Of a stretch of 64,000 bases of DNA, positions 13,607-24,498 are shown in pieces. Origin of the DNA: Erythrophleum ivorense (Eukaryota; Streptophyta; Magnoliopsida; Fabales; Fabaceae). The DNA lies in the NCBI GenBank assembly GCA_026724425.1, contig JAIUCV010000003.1:44603283-44667282 (forward strand), in the 5' to 3' direction. Both the position numbers and the translations under genes were made by a program. The notes under the pieces were generated by a model. It was not told where the DNA came from. It saw only the letters and a list, made by a program, of their open reading frames with translations, and made no database searches. Positions within the stretch are counted from its first letter, which is position 1; every line of letters begins with the position of its first letter.

Positions 13607-14476
13607 TATCACACCATATATAGTTAGCATTTAATTTGTATCATAGATGGCTAAAAGTATGAATTTTTGCAAAAGAATTACCTTTAGTAGTAGAAATTAT
13701 TGTTATTAAAAGTTAACATAATTTATTCTTAGCTAAATGAACCACTTGGGCATACCAATCTCATCTATCATCCATAACATACTTATTCAACTAGAAACAT
13801 CACAATTCAAACCATAAATTTCAAGTCCAAGGCATACATCCTAAATTCACATCATACTTGCATTTTCCCTTGAATTCCATATTCTAATACAAATTTTAGA
13901 AATTCATAACTAGTTCTAAAAAATTTCAAATCATGCAAATTATGACTTTTTGGAAAGCTCAGGATGTCCTTTAACTACCAAAAAAATTTTAGATTAAGAC
14001 AAAATCATTTGCCCATGAAAATCTAATGAAATAGTAACTAAGTCTATAGGACATTCAACAGTAACCTAGAAACTTCAAAAATTCATATCCCTCTCTATAC
14101 AGATCTAAATTAAGTGTTCTCCATGGCTATGGAAAGTTTATGATGTCTACTATATGCTTGTAAAATTTCATGAGCTTCAAAGTTCATTTGGCCCTTGAAT
14201 GGCACCGAAAACTAAACTTACTATATATACAGTAACAATGACAGTTTTTGCATAATTTGGCCAACTTTAAAAAATCATAATAAATTCTCTAGAGCTCTAA
14301 ACATAGTGTTCTTTGGCTCTGTGAAAAGTTGAGACCTATATGCTTGCTAAATTTTATGCAGAAATTCATCCATTAGGTTAGACTTCTATATGACAATATA
14401 TTTAATAAAAGATTCATTATACATTGTAGTTGTAAGATGTTGTGGAAGGGCACACAAGGTCAGTAACTATAAGATG
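13607..14476 (-). mobile_element. E1 5' LTR, partial
   Basis: This starts TATCACACCATATATA, the decayed complement of the LTR 3' end. From about 13900 it carries three of the diverged internal repeat units of the LTR (each with an AATTCATA block followed by a GGAAAG block). LTR resemblance fades after about 14400, so this LTR is truncated. The last 70 bp or so may be unrelated sequence that continues after 36583. LTR-C is inserted at 14477. Confidence 0.6.
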
Positions 14477-15101
14477 TGTAACACCATATTTACTAAGCTC
14501 ATCTTACCTCATTTCTAAGTTCCCTTCCTTGGATCATACACGTTTGCCAAGGAAAAAGCATTAAAAATATACATTAAATTACGTTACATCATAGGTAAAA
14601 TTTTCATTCGATGTCCCATGGGCCATATGGACTGATCCATCTCATTCTCATATTTAAATACACAAATACAACTTATAACCATCCTAATAAGTGGCCTAGA
14701 ACTCATGCAAGGGGATGGACTATATGAAATGCAATGGTGCAGCCTCGGGTAGGATTTCCAAATTCTGTGCCTAAAATTTGAAAAATCATAACTAATTATA
14801 GAAAAATTAAAATCAGGCATACTATACCATTTTGGAAATCTATTGATGTCTAATATATTGTAAAAATAAATCCAAACCATAACAGAGGCAACTATCTATT
14901 AGAAATTGGTGGAACAGTGGCAGAAGTTGACTGTCATTACTGGTACTATCTCCAATTTCAAAAATTCATATCTCTTTGCTCAGAGACCTAATTGGGGTGA
15001 TCTTGGTGGACATGGAAAGCTTATCATGTGCAATTTGTATTTGTAAAATTTTATGAGTATTGGACATCATTTGTCCCTCAAATGACATAGCCTAAGTTTC
15101 T
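14477..15101 (-). mobile_element. LTR-C, segment 1 of 3 (minus)
   Basis: This is the 3' end of a complete LARD-like LTR on minus, starting TGTAACACCATATTTAC. LTR-C continues at 22444 and 35362 and ends at 36583. Its two sides carry a perfect 5-bp target duplication, AGATG (14472-14476 and 36584-36588), which makes the whole assembly one solo-LTR insertion. It was later hit by LTR-D and by the composite E2. Confidence 0.85.
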
Positions 15102-16945
15102 TATAATGTTCGATTTTTGTTAAACGATGGAAATAGGCACATTTTCAAAGCAAGTCCCCTGAAATGAATTAGTTAAGGTCCCAAAAAATTTGAGTAATAT
15201 TATAGACTCCTAAAAATAAGAATCCTACCTCAGATGGAAGGAAAAATAGAGCTGAAATGAAAAACAAATTTTGACAAAAAACTTACGAAACGTAATGGCA
15301 TTTTTGTAATTTTGAGCAAATTTTGGAATTCACACAGGAGGGATTTTTAAATAAAAGTTTTGAGTTTTCCAAGGCTCTTAGAGGCCCTGAAAACCATTGG
15401 AAGTCCCGAGATAGTTAATCCCCTCTGGTGTACCAATTTGAGTGATTCCAAAAGTATTTTACTAAATTGGGAATCTAGATTTTATAATGGAGAAGACAGT
15501 TCTTAAAAAGGAGCTAAAACGAAGGAGAAACAAAAATGCCAAGAACAAAGGGCAAAATGGAAATTTTTGAAAAAGCCATTCTCCTCCACTTATATATATG
15601 AGGTACCCCACTCTCCCCTTCATTTAGTCTTATATTGTTCTGCCCTAAACTAGAGGAAAAACCTTAGGAGAGTGGCGTACCAAGGGAAGAAGAAGGAGAA
15701 GAGAAATCAAGGCAAAGAGTATGGTTTCTTGGTAATTTTTAATGCTTTCTTCCATTCAAACCTCCTCTCCTCCATTCTCCTTTATTTCCTTTGATTAAAA
15801 TAAAGTTTACAAATCTTTTTTAAGGGAGATATTAAGGGGAAATTTCGGATTCGAAGAGAAGAGCTTGGAGAAAGCAAGACTCAAGTAAGAAAAAACAAGA
15901 AAACAAGGTAATTTCTCCTCCCATAGTTGCTACCTTTGGTTCCCTTCCTTATCCATTTTGCCTCATCGAAGAAATTCAAGGAAGATTTGATTTTTAGGTG
16001 GAACCAAGGGTGAATATAAGGAAAAAGGGTGTGGAGATTAAGAATATACAAAGGGAATTAACAAAAAATCATTAAATTTTAATATGCAAATTCTAAGGTT
16101 TCAAGTGCACTTTGTAAAATCTGATTTTGTACTATGATTCCTAGGTTTAAATAAGAGTTTAATTGAGATTCTAAGATCCTCAGAAGTCTCCCCATATGCT
16201 TCCTTCATCAAAGAAACAAAGCAAAGTCCATGAAGCCCTAACTTATCCATAGCCTCAGCCTAAAGGGGTTTGAGTAGTTAGGGAGAGTTTTAAATTTTTC
16301 TAAGCCTATTTTTGAGTCATATATGATGAATAAATACGACAGGAAGTCTTGGAAAAAATTTAGAAACCATAGAAAGTGGGTTGGCCTTATATGTTGTATA
16401 ATATGACCTAAAGAAGTAACATATAATTAGGCTCTTGGTTTTGATTATGTGATGACTCCAAGAGGCTTAAAAGGAGTCAAGAATCATATTTGAAAGGGAA
16501 GAATGGAGCCTAAAGTTTATTTGAGGGGTGTTGCTTCATTAGGTACAATTATGGAACCATAATGAGGTTTATAGGTCAAGCTAGTATCTAAGCAAGTTGT
16601 GTGACCTTAGAATTAATTCCATGAATCTAATTGGCTTCCATAATTGTGTTTAGGCCAAGAGAAATTATCCCTAAACTTTGTGTGTGTATGTGTGTGGCCG
16701 AAAGAGGGAGCTTGGATTCAAGAGAAAAAGTGTGTAATTGCCTCCAAGGTAACTTACTCCTTATTCTCTCATGCATGATTGTTTACCTTACTTGTCTTTG
16801 AATGTGTGTGTGTGTAATTTTAAGCCATGAAAAGTGTTCTAGCATGCCTTTGATTCCATGGTGCCATGATGTTATAATATGCTTTAATATGATGTTTATA
16901 ATGTGTGCTTGGGTTTGCTTGAGTGTGGTGAGGCCAAGAACCCTT
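15102..16945 (+). mobile_element. LTR-D, segment 1 of 2 (plus)
   Basis: This is the 5' half of a plus-strand LARD-like LTR. Its first bases, TATAATGTTCGATTTT, differ from the canonical TGTAACATTCGGTTCC only by transitions, as expected from long methylation and deamination. A perfect target duplication TTTCT lies at 15097-15101 and 22444-22448. The TATA box is at 15591-15599. About 45 bp of early U3 appear to be missing. LTR-E is inserted at 16946. The match to LTR-C resumes after 22443, so LTR-D sits inside LTR-C in the opposite direction. Confidence 0.85.
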
Positions 16946-19900
16946 TGTAACATCCAGTTCCCTGAAAATCATAGGAAACGTGAGAAACGTAATGTGCAAT
17001 TTTTTCGTTAACGAACGAAACTTACCGGATACAAAAGGAAAATTTGGGAAGCATTCTAGAATCCTAAATATGAGAATCCCAGGCTCAAATGGAAAGAAAA
17101 ACGGAGTTAGAATGAAGAAACAGTTTCTTACGAAAAGCCTACGAAACGTAATGGCATTTTCATAATTTCGAGCAATTTTTTGGAATTCACATAGGAGGGC
17201 TTTTTAAATGAAATTTTTGAGTTCTCCGGGGTTCTCAGAGGTCCTAAAAACTATAAGAAGCCCCGGCACAGTTAAATCCCCTCCGGTGGAAGTTTTCCAA
17301 TGTCGGTGTGCTCGAACTTTGACAAATCCATTCGAGAAGGTTTTAGCTCCAATTTGAGTGATTTCAAAGGTATTTTAATAAATTGGGAACCTAAATTTTA
17401 TAATGGAAAAGACAGTTCTCAAAAAGGAGTTAAAACGAAGGAGAAACGAAAATGCCAAGAACAAATGGCAAAATAGGAATTTTTGAAAAGTGTAACTTCC
17501 TCCCACCTATATATATGATGAGCCCTTCTTCTCCCCTCATTATGCACAACCAAGTTCTGCCCAAAACCAGAGGAAAACCCTAGGGAGAGTGGCACATAAG
17601 AGGAAGGCAAAGAGGAGGAGAAATCAAAGGCTTAAGGTATGGAAATTAGTAGTTTTTCATGCTCTTTCTCTTCCAAACCTCTTCTCCCCCATTTTCCTTT
17701 GTTTTCTATGATTATCATGAAGTTTATAAATCTGTTTTAAGGGAGAAATTGATGGAAAAATTCGGATTTGAAGAGAGGAGCTCAAAGAACACAAGATTCA
17801 AGTGAGAAAAAGCAAGAAAACAAGGTAATTTCTCTTCCTATGGTTGTCATTTTTGGTGCCTTTCTCCACCATTTCGCCCCACTTGAGAAAACCCTAGGAG
17901 GAGATTATTTTTAGGCAGAACCAAGCATGAATCTAAGGAAAAAGGGTGTGGAGATTAAGAATATACAAAGGGAATTATCAAAAAACCATTAGATTTCAAG
18001 ATGCAAGTTCTAGGGTTTCAATTGCACCTTGTAAAATCTGATTTTGTATGATGATTCTTAGGCCTAAGTAAGAGTATAAATGAGCTCCCAAGATCCCTAA
18101 GAGGTTCCCCATATGCTTCTTCCCTTGAGAAAACAAAGAAAGCTCCATAGAACCCAATATGCTTCATAGCCTCAGCCTAGATGGGTTCTCCTAGCTAGGG
18201 AGAGTTTTAAATTTTTCTAAGGCCATTCTTGAGTCATATTTGATGAATGAAAATGAGAGGAGGCCTTAGAAAAAGTTTAGAACTCATAGAAAGTGATTTG
18301 GTGCGTTAGGTTCTATATTATGACCTAAAGAAGCAATATGATATTAGGCTCTTTGTTTTAATTGTGTGATGACTCCAAGAGGCTTAAAAGGAGTCAAGAA
18401 TCATATTTGAGAGGAAAGAATGGAGCCTAAAAATTGTTTGAGGAGTGTTGCTTCATTAGGTACATTTATGGACCATAACGGAGCCTATAGAGCAATCTAG
18501 TATCTAAGCAAGTTGTATGACCTTAGAGTTTGTTTCATGAACCTAATTGGCTCCCATAAATTGTATCTAGGCCAAGAGAAACCATCTCCACCAATTTTTG
18601 GATGTGTGGTAGAAAGAGGAGGCTTGAATCCAAAGGAAAAAATGTGTGATTGTGTGCAAAGTAGCTCTCTCCACCTTCTCTCATGTATGGATATGTATTT
18701 AGCTTATTTTGAAATGTGTGTATGTGTATTTTCAAGCTATGAAAAGTATGCTAGTATGCCTTTATATGCTATGATTCTTGATGCCATGTTATGTTTAAAA
18801 TGATTACATGATGTTTGTATGAGTGGCTAGAGTGTGGAGAGGCCAAGCACTCTTCCCTTGAGTGAGGATGAGCCAAGAACCCTCGAACTTGGTTAAGACA
18901 AAGCAAAGAGTCTCACAAAAACAAAGTGGGCTCCCAAGAGTATGGTTAAATCCAAAATGCTCATGAATGGGTGAGGCAAGTCCAAAATCCATAAGGAGAA
19001 GTGTGAGACCATTCCAAACACTTGGTGAGCTCTTGAATGATTTGTATGAGTTGTTCACATGCCAAGTTTGCTTTAAGATGTCTATGGCTTTTATTTCCTC
19101 CATGCATGCATTTGTAAAGTTTGCTTTGCACATATTATGTGTGATTGAATGGGAGATGAGCTATTGGGATTCTTTGAATCTCATCCCCTCCTCTCCAATG
19201 ATCTAACATGCTAGGTGGACCAAGTAATTATGGTGAAGAGAGCCAACAACCATGAAGAACAAGGATTGACAAGCCTATATGTTATTTTGCCCATTTTGGA
19301 GCCATAATGATAGTTCATAATGTATATGATGTTATATATGTACCATGAACCATAAGACATGTGTAAATATACTATTATGTGATGTTTAGATGTATGAAAA
19401 TGATATATGACCTATAGCACTTATTTTGAGTATGGAAGGCCAAGGTGTGCAATATGGGATTTTGATGAATGTATGCATAAGTGTGGGTTGAATGGCCAAA
19501 ATGAGATGCATGAGATTTGTGACCATTTGGGTAGCTCACTTAAATCTTAAATGTACTTTTGGACTTGCCCGAAAGGTGCCACAACCAAGGGAAGGTCATT
19601 TGGCAATTTTGGTACCTCATATGGAGCCAAATTTGACTAATATGGAACCCTATATCACTTTTTGGCCAAATGAGTTAGTCTTGGTCTAAAATGTAGCATG
19701 CAATTAGGTCTCATTGAGAGCTTTTTGAGAAGCTAAAGATCATAATTTTTAGAGGTCTACAGAATATTTGATGATTTTTCAAAATTGGCAATTTTCATGG
19801 TTTCTGGTTTGCTGCACTATTCATTTGGTCCAAAATTGTTTTCTATCACATGAGACTCAAATGATGTCCAATTACCACGAAATGTTATACAAAGAAACTA

Positions 19901-20646
19901 GATAATAACAGTGACTCATTCCAACTGGAAGCACCTAATTTGGAGGTCTAGAGAGGGAGATATGAATTTTTGAAGTTTCTGCCCAGTGTTAGTAACCTTG
20001 CCAGACCAGAAGTACTGTTCTATTGAATTCCGAAGTCTGGGCTTGATGACCTAATTTGGAGATATTTTTCCTCTCTAGCTAACATCCATAGCTTTTCAGA
20101 TTGGAATCATTTGAATGGATTGTATTTTTTTAGAATTAATTGAAAATTTTTGAAGTTTATATCAGTAAACTGTGATAGCATTAGGACCTAGCCCAACCTC
20201 CAGATCATTTCGCATGCCAAACGCTCTTTGTGTGGGATGTTTTGACTTGTACATATTTTTATCATGAAGTAGACGTTCCAAGATTTCCAAAATGACCAAG
20301 ATTTTATGTTTTTGATTTTTCTAGATTTAGTTATGATTTTCCAAATTTTTTGACAGAAATGAGGAAATTCTGGTCGAAAATGCAAACATGGATTTTATGT
20401 GCTCCTTTCCTTTCCACGAGTTGTAGGCCAAATTTGACGATGGAAATGAGTTATATTCATGTGTTTAAGTATGAGAACATGATAGATGCTTTCATATGGC
20501 CTATGGGACTCCAAAAGAAAAATGTTACCTGTAGAGAAATGCATTTTAATTCATAACTCCTTATGCCACTATATTGTTTCCATAGAATAAATAGAAGATG
20601 AGGCATGGGAATTGTATGAATTGAGTCCTAGAAGTATGGTGTTACA
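16946..20646 (+). mobile_element. LTR-E, complete solo LTR (plus)
   Basis: This is a complete LARD-like LTR of 3701 bp, from TGTAACATCCAGTTCCC to TATGGTGTTACA. Flanks CCCTT and CCTTT are a 4/5 match. Removing it restores the family sequence AAGAACCCTT-AGCCATGG of LTR-D. The TATA motif is at 17509-17516, about 563 bp in. Downstream are a GGTATGG splice-donor-like site (about 17635) and the AACAAGGTAATTTC block (about 17820), both conserved in other copies. It is the third nesting level: LTR-E in LTR-D in LTR-C. Confidence 0.88.
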
Positions 20647-22443
20647 CCTTTAGCCATGGTGAGGATAAGCCAAGAACCCTTAAGAGTGGTTGAGACAAAG
20701 TAAAGAGTCTTTCAAAAGTGAGGTAGACTTCCAAGAGCATGGTTAAGTCCAAGAATCTCTTAAAGAATGGGTGAGGCAAGTCCAATATCCATAAGAAATT
20801 AGGTGAGGACAATCCACTTGTTTAGCAAGCCTTTGTATGCTATGTATGACTTTCTCAAATGATGAAAATACTTCTAGAATGTTTGCACATGTCAACATAA
20901 CCATACATGCATTTATATGACTTGTTTGCATTCATTATGTATGATTGAATGGGAGATGAGCTATTGGGATTCTTTCAATCTCATCCCTTTCAATCTCATC
21001 CCCTCCTCTCTAATGATCTAACATGCTAGCTGGACTAAGTGGGCAAGGTAATGAAAGCCAACCACCTTGAAGATGAGAGTATGACATCCAAGAACATGAA
21101 TTTTGCTACTTTAAGGCCACACCATTGGCAAATGATCTAACCCATGAATGAATATGTATTATGATGTTATAAACACATGTAATTATGATAATATATTATG
21201 TATGAATAAGAGAATATGTTATGTAACTATTAGAGTATGATTTGAGTGTATGATGGCAAATTAGCTTCCTTAATGGTATTATGGAATTGTGTATAAGTGT
21301 GGATGAGATGGCCAAAATAAAATGTATGAGATTTGGGACCATTTAGGCAGCTCACACAAGTCCTAATTATACTTTTAGACTTGCCCAAAGGGTGCCAAAC
21401 CCCAAGGAAAGCCATTTGGACATTTTAGTATCCCATATGGAGCCAAAATTGACTATAATGGAATCCTATATCACTTTTTATCTAAATGAGCTCTTATTGA
21501 TCTAAAATTTGGCATACAATTATAGCTTGTATAGAGTTTTTTTGGAAGCTAAAGAATATAATTTTTAGATGTCTACAGAATATTTGATGAATTTGCAAAG
21601 TTGGCAAATTTTTTGGTTTTGGTCATGTTACTGTTCACTTTAGTTTGAATATGAAATTTGTCACAAAGGACCCAAATGATGTCCAATTGCCACAAAATTT
21701 TATTTAGAGAAACTAGACATTCCCAATGACTTGTTCCAACTAGAAGCGCTTCATTTGGATGTCTAGAGAGGAAGATATGAATTTTCAAAAAATCTGTCCA
21801 GTATTACGAACTTCAGCTGATCTCAGTTACTATTTGATTAAATTTTGAGGTCTAGGAATGCCTGAACTGATCTAGAGTTATTTTTTCCCCTTAGATGACA
21901 TCCACATCTTTCCAATTTGGTATCATTTGCATAGATTAGATTTTTTTAAAATTAATTGGATATTTTTAAAGTTTTCTATAGAATGTTGTGACAGTACCAG
22001 TGGACAACTTGATCTCTAGACCATTTTGCATGTCAAACATCCTCTGTGTTGGATATTATGGTCTAGACATATTTTTAGCATGAAATATTCAGAGTGGCTC
22101 AGAATGCATGATTTTGATTTTTCTAGAATTAGTTATGATTTTTCAAATTTGTGATAGAAATGGGGACAAATCTGACCAAAAATATATATTTGTATTTTGA
22201 GCTTCCCTTGAGCTCTAGGGAATATAGGCCACTTTTGATAATGCAAATGAATTGTATTCATGTAATTAAATATGAGAATGTTATATGAGCTTACATGGTC
22301 CACGTGACACCGAATAGAATTTTCATACACGACGCAACATAAAGAAATGCATTATTTTAATTCTCTTTTCTTACTTTTTCATGGAATCTATGATGTAAGG
22401 CATGGGAATGTTATGAAATGAACTAGAAATATATAGTGTTACG
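20647..22443 (+). mobile_element. LTR-D, segment 2 of 2 (plus)
   Basis: This is the 3' part of LTR-D, ending ATATAGTGTTACG, where the terminal CA has changed to CG. The TTTCT duplication follows at once. With segment 1, and without LTR-E, the LTR is about 3.6 kb, the family length. A small duplication (CCCTTTCAATCTCATC near 20985) is specific to this copy. Confidence 0.85.
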
Positions 22444-24068
22444 TTTCTAACCATATGAACAAAATCTGCATTAGTTTAGCTGAAAAATGTTAACTTTAGA
22501 AATTCATAATAAATTCCATAGAGTTTCAAATAATATGTTTTTTAGATTCTCAAAAAGATCTAGATAAGATCTAGATGTGCGCCAAATTTCATGGGCAAAT
22601 TTGTTCATTTGGTTAGATCTTAACATTGGGCTGTAAAAAGGTCATTTTTAAGTCTTACAAAGGATCCAAATGGTCCATTTTGAGCTTCAAAGCAACCATG
22701 ACCACTTGAGTACATGAGAAGCACCAAAATGGTCTATTAAACTTATCTCAAAGGTGTACAAACCCAGATTTCTCAAACTCACTCATCCATCCCATGATAT
22801 ACATAAGAATACATATGTCTAGTCTGGCCATTCCATACCCAAATCATGTTATATCATGCATATGGAATTAATTCTCATTCATACATCATATATATGAATA
22901 TTTACACATGTTCAAATGATTACATAACAATTTTTTCATAGGATTACATCATATGCCATGTGTAGGGCTACAAAAGAGATAAAACTAGGCACTTTGATGT
23001 CAATATCTCATCTTCCAACTTAGTGGCTTCCATTATCTTGCTCATTTGGTCCACCTAGCTTGTTAAGACATTGGAGAGGAGGAAATGAGATTTAAAGAAT
23101 CCCAATAGCTCATCTTCCTTTCAATGACACATAAAGAATGTAAAACATGTCTTAAAAGTGCATGCATGAGCATCATGAAGTGCATGATCATTCAAGAAGC
23201 ATTCTTGGTACTTTAACAAGTTATACAAAGCACACATAGGCTTGCCAAGTAAGTGGATTAGCCTCACCTATTCTCTTATAAATTTTGGACTTGCCTTACC
23301 TATTTTCTCTAAAAGGTTTTGACTCAACCTCATTCTTGGGAGACTCTTTACTTTGTTTCAACCCACTAAGGGTTCTTGGCTCATCCTCACCATAGTTAAG
23401 GGTTCTTGACTTCATCACACTTAAGCAAACCCAAGCACATATGCTACGCATTATTTGAGAACATATTACAACATTATGGTAACATAGAACAAAAGCATAT
23501 GCCAGAATACTTTTCATGACTTAAAACACATACACACACATTCAAAGACAAGGTAAGTATATATTCATGCATAAGAGAAAGTGGAAAGAGCTACCTTTAC
23601 CACACAAGCACACCTTTTCTCTTGGAATTATGCTCCCTCTCTTGGCCACACACTCACAATGACATAAGGCTTGTTTTTCTTAGCTTAAACACATCATATG
23701 GAAGCCAATTACACTCTTGAATCAAATTTTAAAGCCATACATTCACTAGAAAAGTTAGATTACTCATATGGCTCTTTTATGGTTCCATAATGCACTTATT
23801 GAAACAACCTTAAGAAAACATCATCTTGGCTCTATTCTCTCCATTCATTTATGATTCTTGACTTTATTTAAATCTCTTGGAGTCATCGCATAATCAAATC
23901 AAGGAGCTTGACTAGGTGTTGCTTCTTTCAGCCATAATATGGAACCTATGATACTATCTCACTATCCATGGCTTCTAAAATTTTTCCAAGGCTTCATCTC
24001 ATACTCTCCCATCATACATGATGCAAAACTAAGCTTGAAAGGAATTAAAAAACTCCCTAGGTGCATGA
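22444..24068 (-). mobile_element. LTR-C, segment 2 of 3 (minus)
   Basis: This is the continuation of the minus LTR-C after removal of LTR-D. Blocks AATTCATAATAAATTC (about 22500), CCCAATAGCTCATC (about 23100) and GGCTCATCCTCACC (about 23380) are in family order. It ends in CATGA (24064-24068), the left copy of the E2 target duplication. Confidence 0.85.
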
Positions 24069-24427
24069 TGTAAAGTCCCACATCGGATAGGAAGGTCTCG
24101 GGCTAAGGCCTTATAAGTGGGGGCAAAGCTTCCCCCACCAGACGCGCGTTTTCCTTGAGCGAAGGCTGGGTAACCAAGCCCTCGAAGCTCGGCAGGCGAC
24201 AAAACCCTTGGGAAGGCCGGGTTAAAGACCCACGAGCCACCAGACGTATTGTCCCCTGATTCGTGGGTCTTTGACCCGGCCTTCCCAAGGGTTTTGTCAC
24301 CTTCCGAGCTTCGAGGGCTTAGTTACCCAGCCTTCGCTCAAGGAAAACGCGCGTCTGGTAAGGGAAGCTTTGCCCCCACTTATAAGGCCTTAGCCCGGGA
24401 CCTTCCTATCCGATGTGGGACTTTACA
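24069..24427. repeat. TRIM-like LTRs as a 359-bp near-perfect palindrome
   Basis: Two copies of a GC-rich short LTR face each other. The left arm starts TGTAAAGTCCCACATCGG, and the right arm ends with its complement CCGATGTGGGACTTTACA at 24427. The arms of about 165 bp differ at only a few positions and meet near 24235, where the end of the minus copy (CAGACGTATTGTCC) is present once. The LTR body, and the ATCCACCCCCC tract that follows, resemble from memory a small LTR family widespread in eudicots (TRIM/SMART type, often found as CCGATGTGGGA...ATCCACCCCCCTTCGGGGCC). The high GC content contrasts sharply with the AT-rich neighbours. Confidence 0.8.
24075..24117 (+). promoter_or_regulatory. 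USE-like box plus TATA in TRIM LTR (left arm)
   Basis: GTCCCACATCG at 24075-24085 matches the plant snRNA upstream sequence element (RTCCCACATCG). It is followed 26 bp later by TATAAG at 24112-24117. The mirror pair lies in the right arm (complement of 24411-24421 and the TATAAG read on minus near 24380). In plant snRNA genes this pair of boxes directs transcription; a spacing near 24-26 bp is typical of the Pol III type. No snRNA body follows. Function here is inference. Confidence 0.45.
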
Positions 24428-24493
24428 ATCCACCCCCCTTTGGGGCCAACCCGTCCTCGGGTTGCATATGCGGCTAGGCCGGCTCTAATACCA
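24428..24493 (-). mobile_element. TRIM-like interior with primer binding site
   Basis: Read on minus: primer binding site TGGTATTAGAGCC (24493-24481), about 40 bp with an inverted pair around CCCGAGGACGGG, then a purine tract CCAAAGGGGGGTGGAT against the LTR. This is the short interior expected of a TRIM element, about 65 bp. The 5-bp spacer upstream of the binding site (24494-24498) is the TTTAT of the LARD-like family, which places the join inside or at the edge of the binding site. Confidence 0.7.
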
Positions 24494-24498
24494 ATAAA

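Noticed and set aside
22561..22585. Short AGATCTAGATAAGATCTAGATG dyad as a regulatory site
   Set aside because: It is present only in this LTR copy and explained by local duplication of GATCTAGA.
24069..24427. An snRNA gene at the USE and TATA boxes
   Set aside because: The sequence after the TATA box is TRIM-like LTR, with no snRNA body and no terminator.
24428..24498. A separate TRIM insertion with its own target duplication
   Set aside because: The left end is followed by the CATGA duplication that is matched only at 35362. No second LTR or 5-bp repeat brackets the TRIM part alone.
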